Below are positions 1 to 7,205 of a stretch of 8,438 nt of DNA, piece by piece. The notes beneath the pieces are model-generated. The model worked only from the letters and a program-made list of their open reading frames with translations, was not told where the DNA came from and did no database searches. Made by a program: the position numbers and the translations under genes. Position 1 is the first letter of the stretch. Every line of letters begins with the position of its first letter. This DNA comes from Mageeibacillus sp. UBA1212 (lineage in GTDB: Bacteria > Bacillota > Clostridia > UBA1212). The stretch is from NCBI GenBank assembly GCA_002309655.1, contig DBXM01000047.1:48541-56978 (forward strand), written 5' to 3'.

Positions 1-9
1 AAGTGCGTC

Positions 10-57
10 GTCAAGTGAGAGACGCAATGTAAAGTGCGGCCGCACGCAAAAATAGCT
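10..57 (+). repeat. Dispersed repeat, copy A (partial, cut by window edge)
   Basis: This stretch matches 7356-7416 in the thiT leader. Bases 10-40 align to 7356-7386 with 28 of 31 identical, and 41-57 align to 7400-7416 with 16 of 17 identical. The second copy carries 13 extra bases (7387-7399) between the two blocks. All four substitutions are transitions. In the second copy the first block is the right arm of a long hairpin (7314-7386); here the matching left arm would lie before base 1, so the element is probably cut by the window. It ends about 30 bases before the operon promoter. No coding potential is visible. Confidence 0.8.
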
Positions 58-85
58 ATTGAATCAGCGCTTCCTAAAGTATTTT

Positions 86-114
86 TTGACAATCGCGCGA
101 AATGAATTTATAAT
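86..114 (+). promoter_or_regulatory. Perfect-consensus housekeeping promoter of the glycan operon
   Basis: TTGACA at 86-91 and TATAAT at 109-114 are separated by exactly 17 bases, matching the bacterial sigma-70/sigma-A consensus at every position. Transcription should start near 121, leaving an untranslated leader of about 78 nt before the GH2-like gene at 199. Nothing overlapping the promoter is an obvious operator. Confidence 0.9.
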
Positions 115-132
115 GTAGATGGCAAAAACGCG

Positions 133-163
133 CGCCGGCGCAATCGAAATGAAACCGCCGGCG
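133..163 (+). promoter_or_regulatory. GC-rich hairpin in the operon 5' leader
   Basis: The self-complementary octamer CGCCGGCG occurs at 133-140 and again at 156-163, so the transcript can form an 8-bp GC-only stem with a 15-nt loop shortly after the predicted start. No U-tract follows, so it is not an intrinsic terminator. It could be a transcript-stabilising stem or a protein-binding site. Function is not shown by the sequence. Confidence 0.4.
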
Positions 164-198
164 GAACTTGAGCGAGAAAAACGGGTTACGGAGAAGCG

Positions 199-2634
199 AT
201 GAAGAGAGTTTTGAAAACCGGAAACAGAGGATATCAGGCGCTGCTTTGCGCGGTTCTTGCGGCCGCGGTGCTTTTGTGCGCCGTTTTTTCCGCCGGGCAG
301 GCAAGGGCAACGGAGCCCGACCCTGCCGCAGAGACGCTTTTCGAAACTCCCGGGCAAGAGCCGGAAGCAACAGGCGCTGAGGCCGGAGAACCTACCGAAG
401 AGCCGACTGCGACGCCCGAACCGACGCAGGTTCCCGACTACGCGGAGGACGGCACGAAGTACCTTCACTGCGGCGCCGGCGGCAACCCGACCGTGACGCT
501 TGACGGCGTCTGGAACGCCGAGAAAAAAACGGTAGAACAGTACGCTTCCTACGCGGGCGAACCGGCGGAGGCGGGAAGACTGTTCCTGGTCCCGGGGTTT
601 GACAAGACCGGCGCGGAGGCGCTGCTTCTCGAAAAGAGCTTTTACGTCGACGGCTTCGACGCGGAGTCGCAGAGCATTCTGCTCAGCGTGTCGAGGCTCC
701 TTTACGACGCCAGAATATATGTGAACGGAAACCTTGCGGCGACGCTTAGTTTTTCCTATATGTCGCGGAAAATCGACATTTCAACGTTCGTGCGGGACGG
801 CGAGAATTCGCTGAGGATCATTCTCGGGAGGGGCGACTTTTCCGCGTATGAGACCGGGACCGCGCCGGGAATCGCGGGCTCCGTGACGCTTGAGTGCGCG
901 GGGGAGATACGGTTCGGCAAGGTGCAGGTCATTCCCGACACGGAGCAGGGGTCGGTGGTTTTCAGGACCGAGATCTCGGCAGGCGCGGGCGCTCCGGATG
1001 ACCGCCTCGAGGTGAACGTTTTTGAAATCGGGGTGGCGGAAAACGGCGAGTTTGCGACGCACAACGGAGTCGGCACGGACGCGGTGCTTTTCAGACCCGA
1101 CGGCCGGATGTCGAAGTACGTTTTCGACCTGAAGGTGAGGCTGAGGGGCTTCGACGCGACGAAAATGTGGTCGCCGGCCAATCCGTTCCTGTACGAGGCG
1201 GAGATCACGCTCGCGGGAATTACCTGCCGGCTGAGGTTCGGAATGCGGACCGTCGGCGTCGACGAGGACGGCGGGAACCTGACGCTGAACGGGAGTCCGT
1301 TCTTTGTGGCGGGCATCACCGTCGACGAGAGTATCGCGCTGCAGGAGACGCTGCTCGGAACCGCCGCGGGCGCGGGAATCTTTGCGCTTTTTGAACAGCT
1401 CAAGCCGCTCGGAATCAACACTTTAAAGGGCTCGGGAACCGTCTTCCCGGCGGAATGGTATGAGGCCGCGGACGAGGCGGGAATGTTCCTGGTGTCCGAA
1501 TTCCCGATCGGAATGAGCGAAGAGGGCGGCGCGACGGCGGCCGCTTTCAGCACCGAGATTTCTTCGATAGTCAGCGAGCTTTCGAACTACGCGTCGGCGT
1601 TTTACTGGGATCTTTGCGGAGAGGCTGCGGAGGTTCCGGGAATTCGCGGCGCCGTGACGGGAGCGCTTCAGGCCGACCCGCAGTCGAGGCCCGTTTCCAC
1701 CGGCATATCCAAGCCCTACGACGAAAACGCGGTGATCGAGTGCGACGTTTCGCTGCTCGGCAACTCCGACAACGTATTCCCGAAAGACCTTACGGCCGAC
1801 GCGCCGCTGCTTCACACGGTCAAAGAGGTCTCCTGGAACATCAAGAACACCCCCGGCGCGAGAATCATCACGTCTCTCGCCGATTTTATAGCGGTTGACC
1901 CGGACGGCACGCCTGTCGACGCACACTCCGCCGAATGGTGGGAGACGACGCTCAAGGTGCTGACCTCCGACAACATTCCCGACGCCTACAACGAAATTCT
2001 CTGCGAAATGCTCGAGTACTGGCGCACTTCTCGCAAATACGGCGGCATCATTCTGCCGGTTCACGTGGTCAGAAAAGGAATGTCCGACGGCTTCACGGAC
2101 GGCGGCGATTTCTTCGAAAAGTCCTTCGCGCAGATGCTTGAGAGCGCCTTCGCGCCGGCGGGCGTCAACATTGAAATTTACGACATCACCAGCGGACGCG
2201 GCCAGACCCACGCGATCGACGTGGCGGTCAACAACGCGCTTCCGGAGGATCTCGGTACGATCGAGGTCACGCTGACGCTCACGGTGGGTTCTACGGTGCT
2301 TTACGAGGAGACGAAACAGTACGACTCGCTCAAGAAGTTCGGCACGGCCGGCAGAGACATCATGCGGCGTGAATTTTCGTTCGAGATGCCGAAGAGTATT
2401 CACGACGGCACGCAGGTTACGCTGACCGCGACCATCGTTTCAGGCGGGAAGACCGCGAGCAGCACGAGAAGCGCGTTCGTTTCAGGCGGCGCGACCTACG
2501 AGGCACCCTATTCGTCGACGGCGGTGACCTTCGTTCTGATCGGGGCGGGGGCGCTGATTCTCGGCGCGGTGGTCATCGCGATGCTGCAGGCGCGGCATTA
2601 CAGCCAGAAGGGCAAAAGGACGGCGCACAAATGA
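199..2634 (+). CDS. Secreted, membrane-anchored GH2-like protein with eroded active site
   Basis: The 811-residue product has a signal peptide (hydrophobic residues 14-32, likely cut after ARA at 35-37), an acidic Pro/Thr linker (about 49-79), a long extracellular part, and a C-terminal membrane helix (about 774-796) with a basic cytoplasmic tail. The order fits glycoside hydrolase family 2 (beta-galactosidase/glucuronidase type): a jelly-roll sugar-binding domain with the YVNG motif (about 88-235), an Ig-like domain ending in WSPANPFLYEAE, a barrel beginning NLTLNGSPFF, and a late beta-sandwich. Active-site motifs deviate. The usual NTIR..SHYP is NTLKGSGTVFP (407-417), and the acid/base NE motif is GE (WDLCGE, Glu475 retained, Asn lost). 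Glu543 in VKEVSW is a possible but uncertain nucleophile. It may be a weak enzyme, one with altered specificity, or a glycan-binding pseudoenzyme. The start is supported by GGAG at 190-193. It is the first gene of the unit and overlaps the next by 4 bases. Confidence 0.78.
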   Translation: MKRVLKTGNRGYQALLCAVLAAAVLLCAVFSAGQARATEPDPAAETLFETPGQEPEATGAEAGEPTEEPTATPEPTQVPDYAEDGTKYLHCGAGGNPTVTLDGVWNAEKKTVEQYASYAGEPAEAGRLFLVPGFDKTGAEALLLEKSFYVDGFDAESQSILLSVSRLLYDARIYVNGNLAATLSFSYMSRKIDISTFVRDGENSLRIILGRGDFSAYETGTAPGIAGSVTLECAGEIRFGKVQVIPDTEQGSVVFRTEISAGAGAPDDRLEVNVFEIGVAENGEFATHNGVGTDAVLFRPDGRMSKYVFDLKVRLRGFDATKMWSPANPFLYEAEITLAGITCRLRFGMRTVGVDEDGGNLTLNGSPFFVAGITVDESIALQETLLGTAAGAGIFALFEQLKPLGINTLKGSGTVFPAEWYEAADEAGMFLVSEFPIGMSEEGGATAAAFSTEISSIVSELSNYASAFYWDLCGEAAEVPGIRGAVTGALQADPQSRPVSTGISKPYDENAVIECDVSLLGNSDNVFPKDLTADAPLLHTVKEVSWNIKNTPGARIITSLADFIAVDPDGTPVDAHSAEWWETTLKVLTSDNIPDAYNEILCEMLEYWRTSRKYGGIILPVHVVRKGMSDGFTDGGDFFEKSFAQMLESAFAPAGVNIEIYDITSGRGQTHAIDVAVNNALPEDLGTIEVTLTLTVGSTVLYEETKQYDSLKKFGTAGRDIMRREFSFEMPKSIHDGTQVTLTATIVSGGKTASSTRSAFVSGGATYEAPYSSTAVTFVLIGAGALILGAVVIAMLQARHYSQKGKRTAHK

Positions 2635-3314
2635 AGTACGTTTTATTCGACCTTGACGGAACACTTACCGACCCGGGCCTCGGTATCACCAACTCGGTCA
2701 TGCACGCGCTCGACCGCTTCGGCATCGAAAAGCCCCCGCGGGAGGAGCTCTACTGCTTCATCGGGCCGCCGCTGACCGACTCTTTCAACAAAAAATTCGG
2801 GATCCCGGTCGAACGTGCCCCCGAGGCCATCGGCTATTTCCGCGAGTACTTCGCCGACAAGGGCATCCTCGAGAACGACATCTACCCCGGCATCCCGGAG
2901 CTCCTCGAGGCCCTTCACGAAAAAGGCGACAAGGTGATCCTGGCGACCGCCAAGCCCCTCCGCTTCGCAGAGAGAATTCTCGACTACTTCGGGATCGCGA
3001 AGTGGTTCGACTACGTCGCCGGCAACGACATGGCCGAAACCTACATGAAGAAAAGCGACCTGCTGAACGACATTTTCGCCGCCCTCGGGCTCGGACCGGG
3101 CGACCTTGCGGACTGCTTGATGGTGGGCGACAGGAACCACGACATAGAAGGGGCCCACGAGGCGGGAATAAAGGCGGTCGGCGTTCTGTACGGGTACGGG
3201 AGCCGGGAAGAGCTGGAAGGCGCGGGCGCGGACTTCGTTGCGGAAACGGTGGAAGAGCTGGGAAGAATATTGGGAATAAGGAATAAGGAACAGGAAATGA
3301 GTAATCCGGCGTGA
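2631..3314 (+). CDS. HAD-superfamily phosphatase (phosphoglycolate phosphatase-like)
   Basis: This 227-residue cytosolic protein has no signal peptide and carries all HAD motifs: DLDGTLTD with nucleophile Asp7 and acid/base Asp9, motif II Thr106 in ATAKP, a motif III lysine at 140/141 (KKSDLL), and the Mg-binding GDRNHD with Asp167 and Asp171. The helical cap lies between motifs I and II, as in subfamily IA. Such enzymes cleave phosphate from small metabolites such as phosphoglycolate, sugar phosphates or nucleotides; the substrate here cannot be read from sequence. The start codon overlaps the stop of the GH2-like gene (ATGA), implying translational coupling. Its place among exported glycan genes suggests sugar-phosphate metabolism or detoxification, which is inference. 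The last 12 residues (216-227) come from a GGAATAA-type repeat and look like a later extension. It is the only predicted non-exported product of the unit. Confidence 0.92.
   Translation: MKYVLFDLDGTLTDPGLGITNSVMHALDRFGIEKPPREELYCFIGPPLTDSFNKKFGIPVERAPEAIGYFREYFADKGILENDIYPGIPELLEALHEKGDKVILATAKPLRFAERILDYFGIAKWFDYVAGNDMAETYMKKSDLLNDIFAALGLGPGDLADCLMVGDRNHDIEGAHEAGIKAVGVLYGYGSREELEGAGADFVAETVEELGRILGIRNKEQEMSNPA
3273..3298 (+). repeat. Short tandem purine-rich repeat at the 3' end of the HAD gene
   Basis: GGAATAA occurs twice in tandem (3273-3279 and 3280-3286), followed by the degenerate units GGAACA and GGAAAT. It encodes the polar C-terminal tail of the HAD protein, beyond the point where the family fold appears to finish (around residue 215). 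Confidence 0.55.
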
Positions 3315-3406
3315 AAGCGGCATGATTCGATTGCGGTGCATTTCCGCGCCGGAACATTCCTTGCTTCTTGTTTCGAATTATAAATTGATTTTTCTGGTGG
3401 TTAACA

Positions 3407-5491
3407 ATGAAAATATCATTTATTAAAAAAGCGGTTGCGGCGCTGACGGTACTTGCGGTATCGGCGGGGCTGCTTTTTTGCGCGGGTTGCGCGGGCGTTA
3501 CCGCTGGCTCGGGCGGCGGACTTGCCGCGGTTTCAGCAGGAAAGAGGGCGAAAAAACAGATGGATGAGTATTTGAAAAAGCCGGAGACGTTCCCGTTCTC
3601 GTTCACGTACGACGGGAAGTTCGTGCAGGGGTTCGGTGAGGACGCGTTCGAGAAGAAGAGCGACACAGAGGCCGAAGAGGCTGACGGAGTGCGGCGGGAG
3701 ACCGTGTTCGTGCACAAAGCGAGCGGCGCCGAATTCAGGGTCGACTCGAAAACCTACAAGTCCTTCGACGCGTTCGAGTGGACGGTCTACATCACGAACA
3801 CCACCGCTGAAATGACCGGGGTTTTCGCAAAAATCAACGCCTGCGACGCGAGATTCAAGGGCCGGAAGCCGCTCCTCAAGGGCATCAACGGCGACCTGGG
3901 CGACATGTACGCGCCCTACGAGATTGACCTTGCCACGATGCCGGTGGTCAGAAACAGTACCTCCGGCAGGCCTACGCACGGCAGCTTCCCGTATTTCAAC
4001 CTGGAGTACGGCGGCGGCGGAACGTTCGTGGCCGTGGGGTGGCCGGGCTGCTGGCGCGCGGAGTTCGTTTGCGAGGAGAAGAACGTCGTGAGCGTTCGCG
4101 CGGGGCAGAACGAGATCGAAACCTGCCTCCAGCCGGGCGAGGCGATCAGGACGCCGCTGGTTGCGTTCCTGAGGTACAACGGCCGCGACGAACAGGAGAA
4201 CATGAACCTCTGGCGCCGCTGGTTTATCGAGTGCAACATGCGCAGGGACACCTCCGGGAACGTGATCCAGCCGGTTTCGGGTTGGGGTTCGGTCATTCAG
4301 GGCTACACCACGGACATGCTTTTGCGGACTTACGAGAGCTACAAGGCGAACGGAGTCGACCTCGACTACATGTGGCTCGATGCGGGATGGTATGTGAACG
4401 CGGCCGGCGGGACCTGTTCCTGGCCGGAGACGGGAATGTGGAAGGTCAACGAGTCGATGTTCCCGGACAAATTCGCGGACGTGACGAAAATCCTCCACGA
4501 AAACGGCGGCAAGGCGATGCTCTGGTTCGAGCCGGAGGTCGTCAGGCTGAACAAGAAGGCGTTCCTGAAGGCCAACCCCGACTTTAAAGAGGAGTGGATG
4601 CTCGGCACCGCGGCGGCGGGTTCCTGGCTGGAAGGCCAGCTTCTGGACCTCGGCAACCCCGAGCTTCGCGCGTGGCTCGAGAACAGGATTTTCACGGTCA
4701 TCGACGAGGGCGGCATCGACATGTACCGGCAGGACTTCAACGTGGACCCGGCGATGGTCTGGGCCTACTGCGACTACGACGGCCTGGGCGTGGCGCGCAC
4801 CGGCATTACCGAGAACAGGTACGTGCAGGGCTACCTGAGGTTCTGGGACGACATTCTCGAACGCTACCCTGACATGACGATAGACTCCTGCGCGTCAGGC
4901 GGCGGCAGGAACGACCTCGAATCTTTGAGGAGAGCGGTACCGCTTCACGAGTCCGACTTCTGGGACGGCAACCCGGACGGCTACATCGAACGGCAGGCGG
5001 TGCTCACCTCGCTGCCCGCGTGGATTCCCTATTTTAAGCTGGAAATTCACTCCGGCGAGGAGATCTCCGAGTACCATCTGAGGGCCTGCCTGGCGCCTTG
5101 GACGAACTTCAACGTCTCGGCTCTAAGCAAGGACACGAACTGGGCGAACGTCAGGAAAGTGAAGAGCGAGAAGGAGCGCATCGGCGACCTCTACTACGGG
5201 AATTTCTACAGGCTGACTGATTTCAGCAAGGCCGCGGATGCGTGGAGGGCCTTCGAATACGCCGCCACGGACGGCTCGCGTGCGGCGGTGATCTGTTTCA
5301 GAGGTCCGGAGAGCGAAACTGAGGCGATGACGCTCAAGCTTCGCGGGCTTAACGCGCTGGCGGTTTACGACGTGAAGGACTGCGACGGCCGCATCAACAT
5401 GACTGCCTTCGGGTGGGAACTTATGGCCGGCCTTAAGGTCAGCCTTCCCGACAAGGCGACGTCAGCGATGATTTTTGTCGACGGAAAATAA
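3407..5491 (+). CDS. GH36-type alpha-galactosidase, probable surface lipoprotein
   Basis: This 694-residue protein hydrolyses terminal alpha-galactosyl (possibly alpha-N-acetylgalactosaminyl) residues by a retaining mechanism, judging from its family. It has an N-terminal hydrophobic segment ending in CAGC, with Cys28 the likely lipidation site although the -3 position (Cys) is off consensus. A beta-sandwich precedes a TIM barrel with YMWLDAGW (Asp325), WFEPE (373-377), YRQDFN (nucleophile Asp443), DSCASGGGRND (493-503) and HESDFWDG (acid/base Asp517). These correspond to the GH36/melibiase nucleophile and acid/base motifs, in the RQDFN variant rather than the commoner KWDMN. A small C-terminal beta domain follows. 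Length is normal for the family. The start at 3407 gives the signal sequence and has a weak SD-like GGTGG at 3396-3400. It lies 92 bases after the HAD gene and 15 before the NPCBM gene. A poor TATAAA-like -10 at 3379-3384 lacks a well-spaced -35, so read-through from the main promoter is more likely. Confidence 0.9.
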   Translation: MKISFIKKAVAALTVLAVSAGLLFCAGCAGVTAGSGGGLAAVSAGKRAKKQMDEYLKKPETFPFSFTYDGKFVQGFGEDAFEKKSDTEAEEADGVRRETVFVHKASGAEFRVDSKTYKSFDAFEWTVYITNTTAEMTGVFAKINACDARFKGRKPLLKGINGDLGDMYAPYEIDLATMPVVRNSTSGRPTHGSFPYFNLEYGGGGTFVAVGWPGCWRAEFVCEEKNVVSVRAGQNEIETCLQPGEAIRTPLVAFLRYNGRDEQENMNLWRRWFIECNMRRDTSGNVIQPVSGWGSVIQGYTTDMLLRTYESYKANGVDLDYMWLDAGWYVNAAGGTCSWPETGMWKVNESMFPDKFADVTKILHENGGKAMLWFEPEVVRLNKKAFLKANPDFKEEWMLGTAAAGSWLEGQLLDLGNPELRAWLENRIFTVIDEGGIDMYRQDFNVDPAMVWAYCDYDGLGVARTGITENRYVQGYLRFWDDILERYPDMTIDSCASGGGRNDLESLRRAVPLHESDFWDGNPDGYIERQAVLTSLPAWIPYFKLEIHSGEEISEYHLRACLAPWTNFNVSALSKDTNWANVRKVKSEKERIGDLYYGNFYRLTDFSKAADAWRAFEYAATDGSRAAVICFRGPESETEAMTLKLRGLNALAVYDVKDCDGRINMTAFGWELMAGLKVSLPDKATSAMIFVDGK

Positions 5492-5506
5492 GGCCGGAGG
5501 GCGGAA

Positions 5507-6844
5507 ATGAAGAGAGTCATTACTTTACTAACAGCCTTTTTTGTTGCGGCGGCGGTTTTAACTCTGGCGGCTTTTGCGACGGCGGCCTTTCCCGCGATTG
5601 CGGCGGGCGACGATTATATCCTTCTGGGCGACATGACGCCGGAAAAGCTCGTGACGCTGGACGACGGTCTCTCGATCAACGAGACGGGAATGGACCCCGG
5701 AAAAGGCCTGAAAATAGGCGGAACCAAGTACGCGAAGGGAATTTCGTTCCACCCGTTTGCGGACAGGGACTCGTATATCATTTACGATATTGAAGGCGCC
5801 GGCTACAAAACGTTCTACGCGGTCGTCGGCAAGGACGAGTCCGCAGGCAGGGTGGCGGGCTACAACGCGATCGTCGGAACGGCGGTAAACGCGAAGGTCT
5901 ACGTCGACGGACAGCTCGCCGCGGACAGCGGAAAACTGCCGTTCCCGGAGGTTTACGAGTTCAAAGTGAACGTGGAAGGCGCCAAAAAGGTCAAAATCGT
6001 GCTCGGGAACGGCGGCGACAGCTACTACTGCGACACAAGCTCGTGGGCGAACGCGATGTTCTCGAAGCAGAGTCCCGCCGAGTTCACGCTCCCCGCGGAA
6101 ATTGCCGCAACAGTCGAAACGCCTTCACCGACGCCTTCGCCTTCCCCCGCGCCCACAAATCCACCCGACATCAGGGAGCGTCAAAAACTCTATTTGAGCG
6201 ACATGGCGTGGACCGCGGCCGAAAACTACCCCTCCGCAAACTACGGAGTTCCCGCACGTGACGCCAACTTCGCGAACGAGCTGCTCTTTGTGGGCACGAG
6301 TTACTTCCCGAAGGGTGTCTGCATGCACGGCAACGAGGGCAAAAACGCCTTCATCGAGGTCTCTCTCGACGGCCTTGATTATCTGCGATTCGGCGCGCTC
6401 TGCGGCGTGGCCTACAGTGAAGCGCACTCCCTCGCGAAGGGCAGCGTCCGGTTTGTGTTCATCGCCGACGGCCGCGAGATCCACCGCACGGGACTGCTGA
6501 AGGCGGACGGAAAAACGGAAAAAGTGTTTCTTGACGTCACCGGCGTGAAAACGTTCCGGATCGAGATGGAAGACGGCGGCGACGGCGTGAACGGCGACTG
6601 GGGCGTGCTCGGCCTCGCGGCTTTTGCGAAAACCGAAGGCGAAGACCCGCTGTTCGAGGTTCCTGAAATGCAGCCGACGGAAAGCCCGGAAAACGCGGCG
6701 GTCTATGCTCCCCACAGGCTGTCGGCGGGAATCATCGTGGCGCTGATTTTGGCGGTTCTGGCAGTCGTTTTTTCGGCGGTGTTCGTTGTCGCGAAGGTGC
6801 GGAAAGCAAAAGGAAAAGCGAACGCCCCCGCGCAGGAAGAATAG
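5507..6844 (+). CDS. Membrane-anchored tandem NPCBM (CBM51-like) carbohydrate-binding protein
   Basis: This 445-residue protein has a signal peptide (about 1-33), two NPCBM-type beta-sandwich domains, and a C-terminal membrane helix (about 408-429) with a basic tail. Domain 1 (about 36-190) shows GISFHPF (His82), VYVDGQL, and GNGGDSYYCD followed by WANAMF (Trp180). Domain 2 (about 226-383) shows KGVCMHGN (His274) and EDGGDGVNGDWG (Trp365). A Pro/Ser/Thr linker (204-222) separates them. NPCBM modules are usually attached to glycosidases such as GH36, GH27 or GH98, and CBM51 members bind galactose-type glycans. Here two copies stand without any catalytic domain. The start is supported by GGAGG at 5496-5500, six bases upstream. 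The 15-base gap after the alpha-galactosidase gene implies co-transcription. Likely role: a surface receptor holding the substrate of the neighbouring glycosidase. The ligand is inferred. Confidence 0.86.
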   Translation: MKRVITLLTAFFVAAAVLTLAAFATAAFPAIAAGDDYILLGDMTPEKLVTLDDGLSINETGMDPGKGLKIGGTKYAKGISFHPFADRDSYIIYDIEGAGYKTFYAVVGKDESAGRVAGYNAIVGTAVNAKVYVDGQLAADSGKLPFPEVYEFKVNVEGAKKVKIVLGNGGDSYYCDTSSWANAMFSKQSPAEFTLPAEIAATVETPSPTPSPSPAPTNPPDIRERQKLYLSDMAWTAAENYPSANYGVPARDANFANELLFVGTSYFPKGVCMHGNEGKNAFIEVSLDGLDYLRFGALCGVAYSEAHSLAKGSVRFVFIADGREIHRTGLLKADGKTEKVFLDVTGVKTFRIEMEDGGDGVNGDWGVLGLAAFAKTEGEDPLFEVPEMQPTESPENAAVYAPHRLSAGIIVALILAVLAVVFSAVFVVAKVRKAKGKANAPAQEE

Positions 6845-6870
6845 ACAGTGATTTGAATTGCGGGAATGAT

Positions 6871-6903
6871 ACGCGCGGCGCCGTGAACGGTGTCGCGCGT
6901 TTT
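6871..6903 (+). terminator. Intrinsic terminator of the glycan operon
   Basis: Bases 6871-6883 pair with 6888-6900 in a continuous 13-bp stem (two G-U pairs) closed by the tetraloop TGAA, followed by TTTT and a T-rich stretch. It begins 26 bases after the stop of the NPCBM gene and directly precedes the thiamine promoter, so it separates the two units. Confidence 0.87.
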
Positions 6904-6906
6904 ATG

Positions 6907-6935
6907 TTTACAAAAAGGTTTCTTTGTTGTATAAT
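6907..6935 (+). promoter_or_regulatory. Housekeeping promoter of the thiamine-uptake unit
   Basis: TTTACA (6907-6912) and TATAAT (6930-6935) are spaced by 17 bases; only one position of the -35 departs from consensus. The predicted start near 6942 lies just before the first paired base of the TPP aptamer, as expected for a riboswitch leader. Confidence 0.86.
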
Positions 6936-6945
6936 CCCGAACGAA

Positions 6946-7037
6946 AGTCAGGGGTGCTGCGTGATTTTAACGCGGCTGAGAGGGGCGAAACGCCTCAACC
7001 CTTTACCTGATATGGATAATGCCATCGTAGGGAGATT
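6946..7037 (+). ncRNA. TPP riboswitch aptamer (THI element)
   Basis: The conserved blocks of the thiamine pyrophosphate riboswitch appear in order: AGGGGTGC (6950-6957), GGCTGAGA (about 6973-6980), ACCC then ACCTGAT, GGATAATGCC, and CGTAGGGA near the 3' end. P1 is formed by AGTC (6946-6949) with GATT (7034-7037). A small extra hairpin closed by GGCG/CGCC sits between the GCTGAGA and ACCC blocks. It senses TPP and should repress the downstream thiamine transporter when TPP is plentiful. It is unusual that the gene begins more than 600 bases downstream. Confidence 0.95.
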
Positions 7038-7046
7038 ATCGGAAAG

Positions 7047-7089
7047 TTGCTTTTTTCGGCTCTTTACGCAGTTCGCAAAGATGCAAGAA
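7047..7089 (+). repeat. Direct repeat, left copy, in thiT leader
   Basis: It aligns with 7444-7482: 32 of 39 aligned bases match, with four bases extra in this copy, and both end in the identical AGATGCAAGAA. The two copies flank a segment of about 355 bases that holds the leader's major inverted repeats. Confidence 0.7.
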
Positions 7090-7205
7090 GATATTTTGAG
7101 CGTCTTTTTGATGGCGGTTCGAGTCGAAAGGCTACTTCTTCGATGAAGAAGGTGCCTTCGGCGGATTGCCGCGAACTGCTTCGCGCGAGCTCCCCTCTCG
7201 CAGTA

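Noticed and set aside
1423..2403. Long open frame on the minus strand (326 residues)
   Set aside because: It lies opposite the GH2-like gene, is extremely Arg/Val rich and low in recognisable motifs, as expected for the antisense of a GC-rich gene.
3305..3353. Hairpin between the HAD and alpha-galactosidase genes (TCCGGCG with CGCCGGA) as a terminator
   Set aside because: The stem is short with a loop of about 35 bases and no T-tract follows, so it is unlikely to end transcription.
3361..3384. Promoter for the alpha-galactosidase gene (TTGCTT and TATAAA)
   Set aside because: The spacer is only 12 bases and neither box is strong; read-through from the upstream promoter explains expression.
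3533..4498. Long open frame on the minus strand (321 residues)
   Set aside because: It is a shadow of the alpha-galactosidase gene, with biased Arg/Val/His composition and no family resemblance.
6853..7146. Open frame of 97 residues on the plus strand
   Set aside because: It runs through the operon terminator, the thiamine promoter and the TPP aptamer, all better supported than coding.
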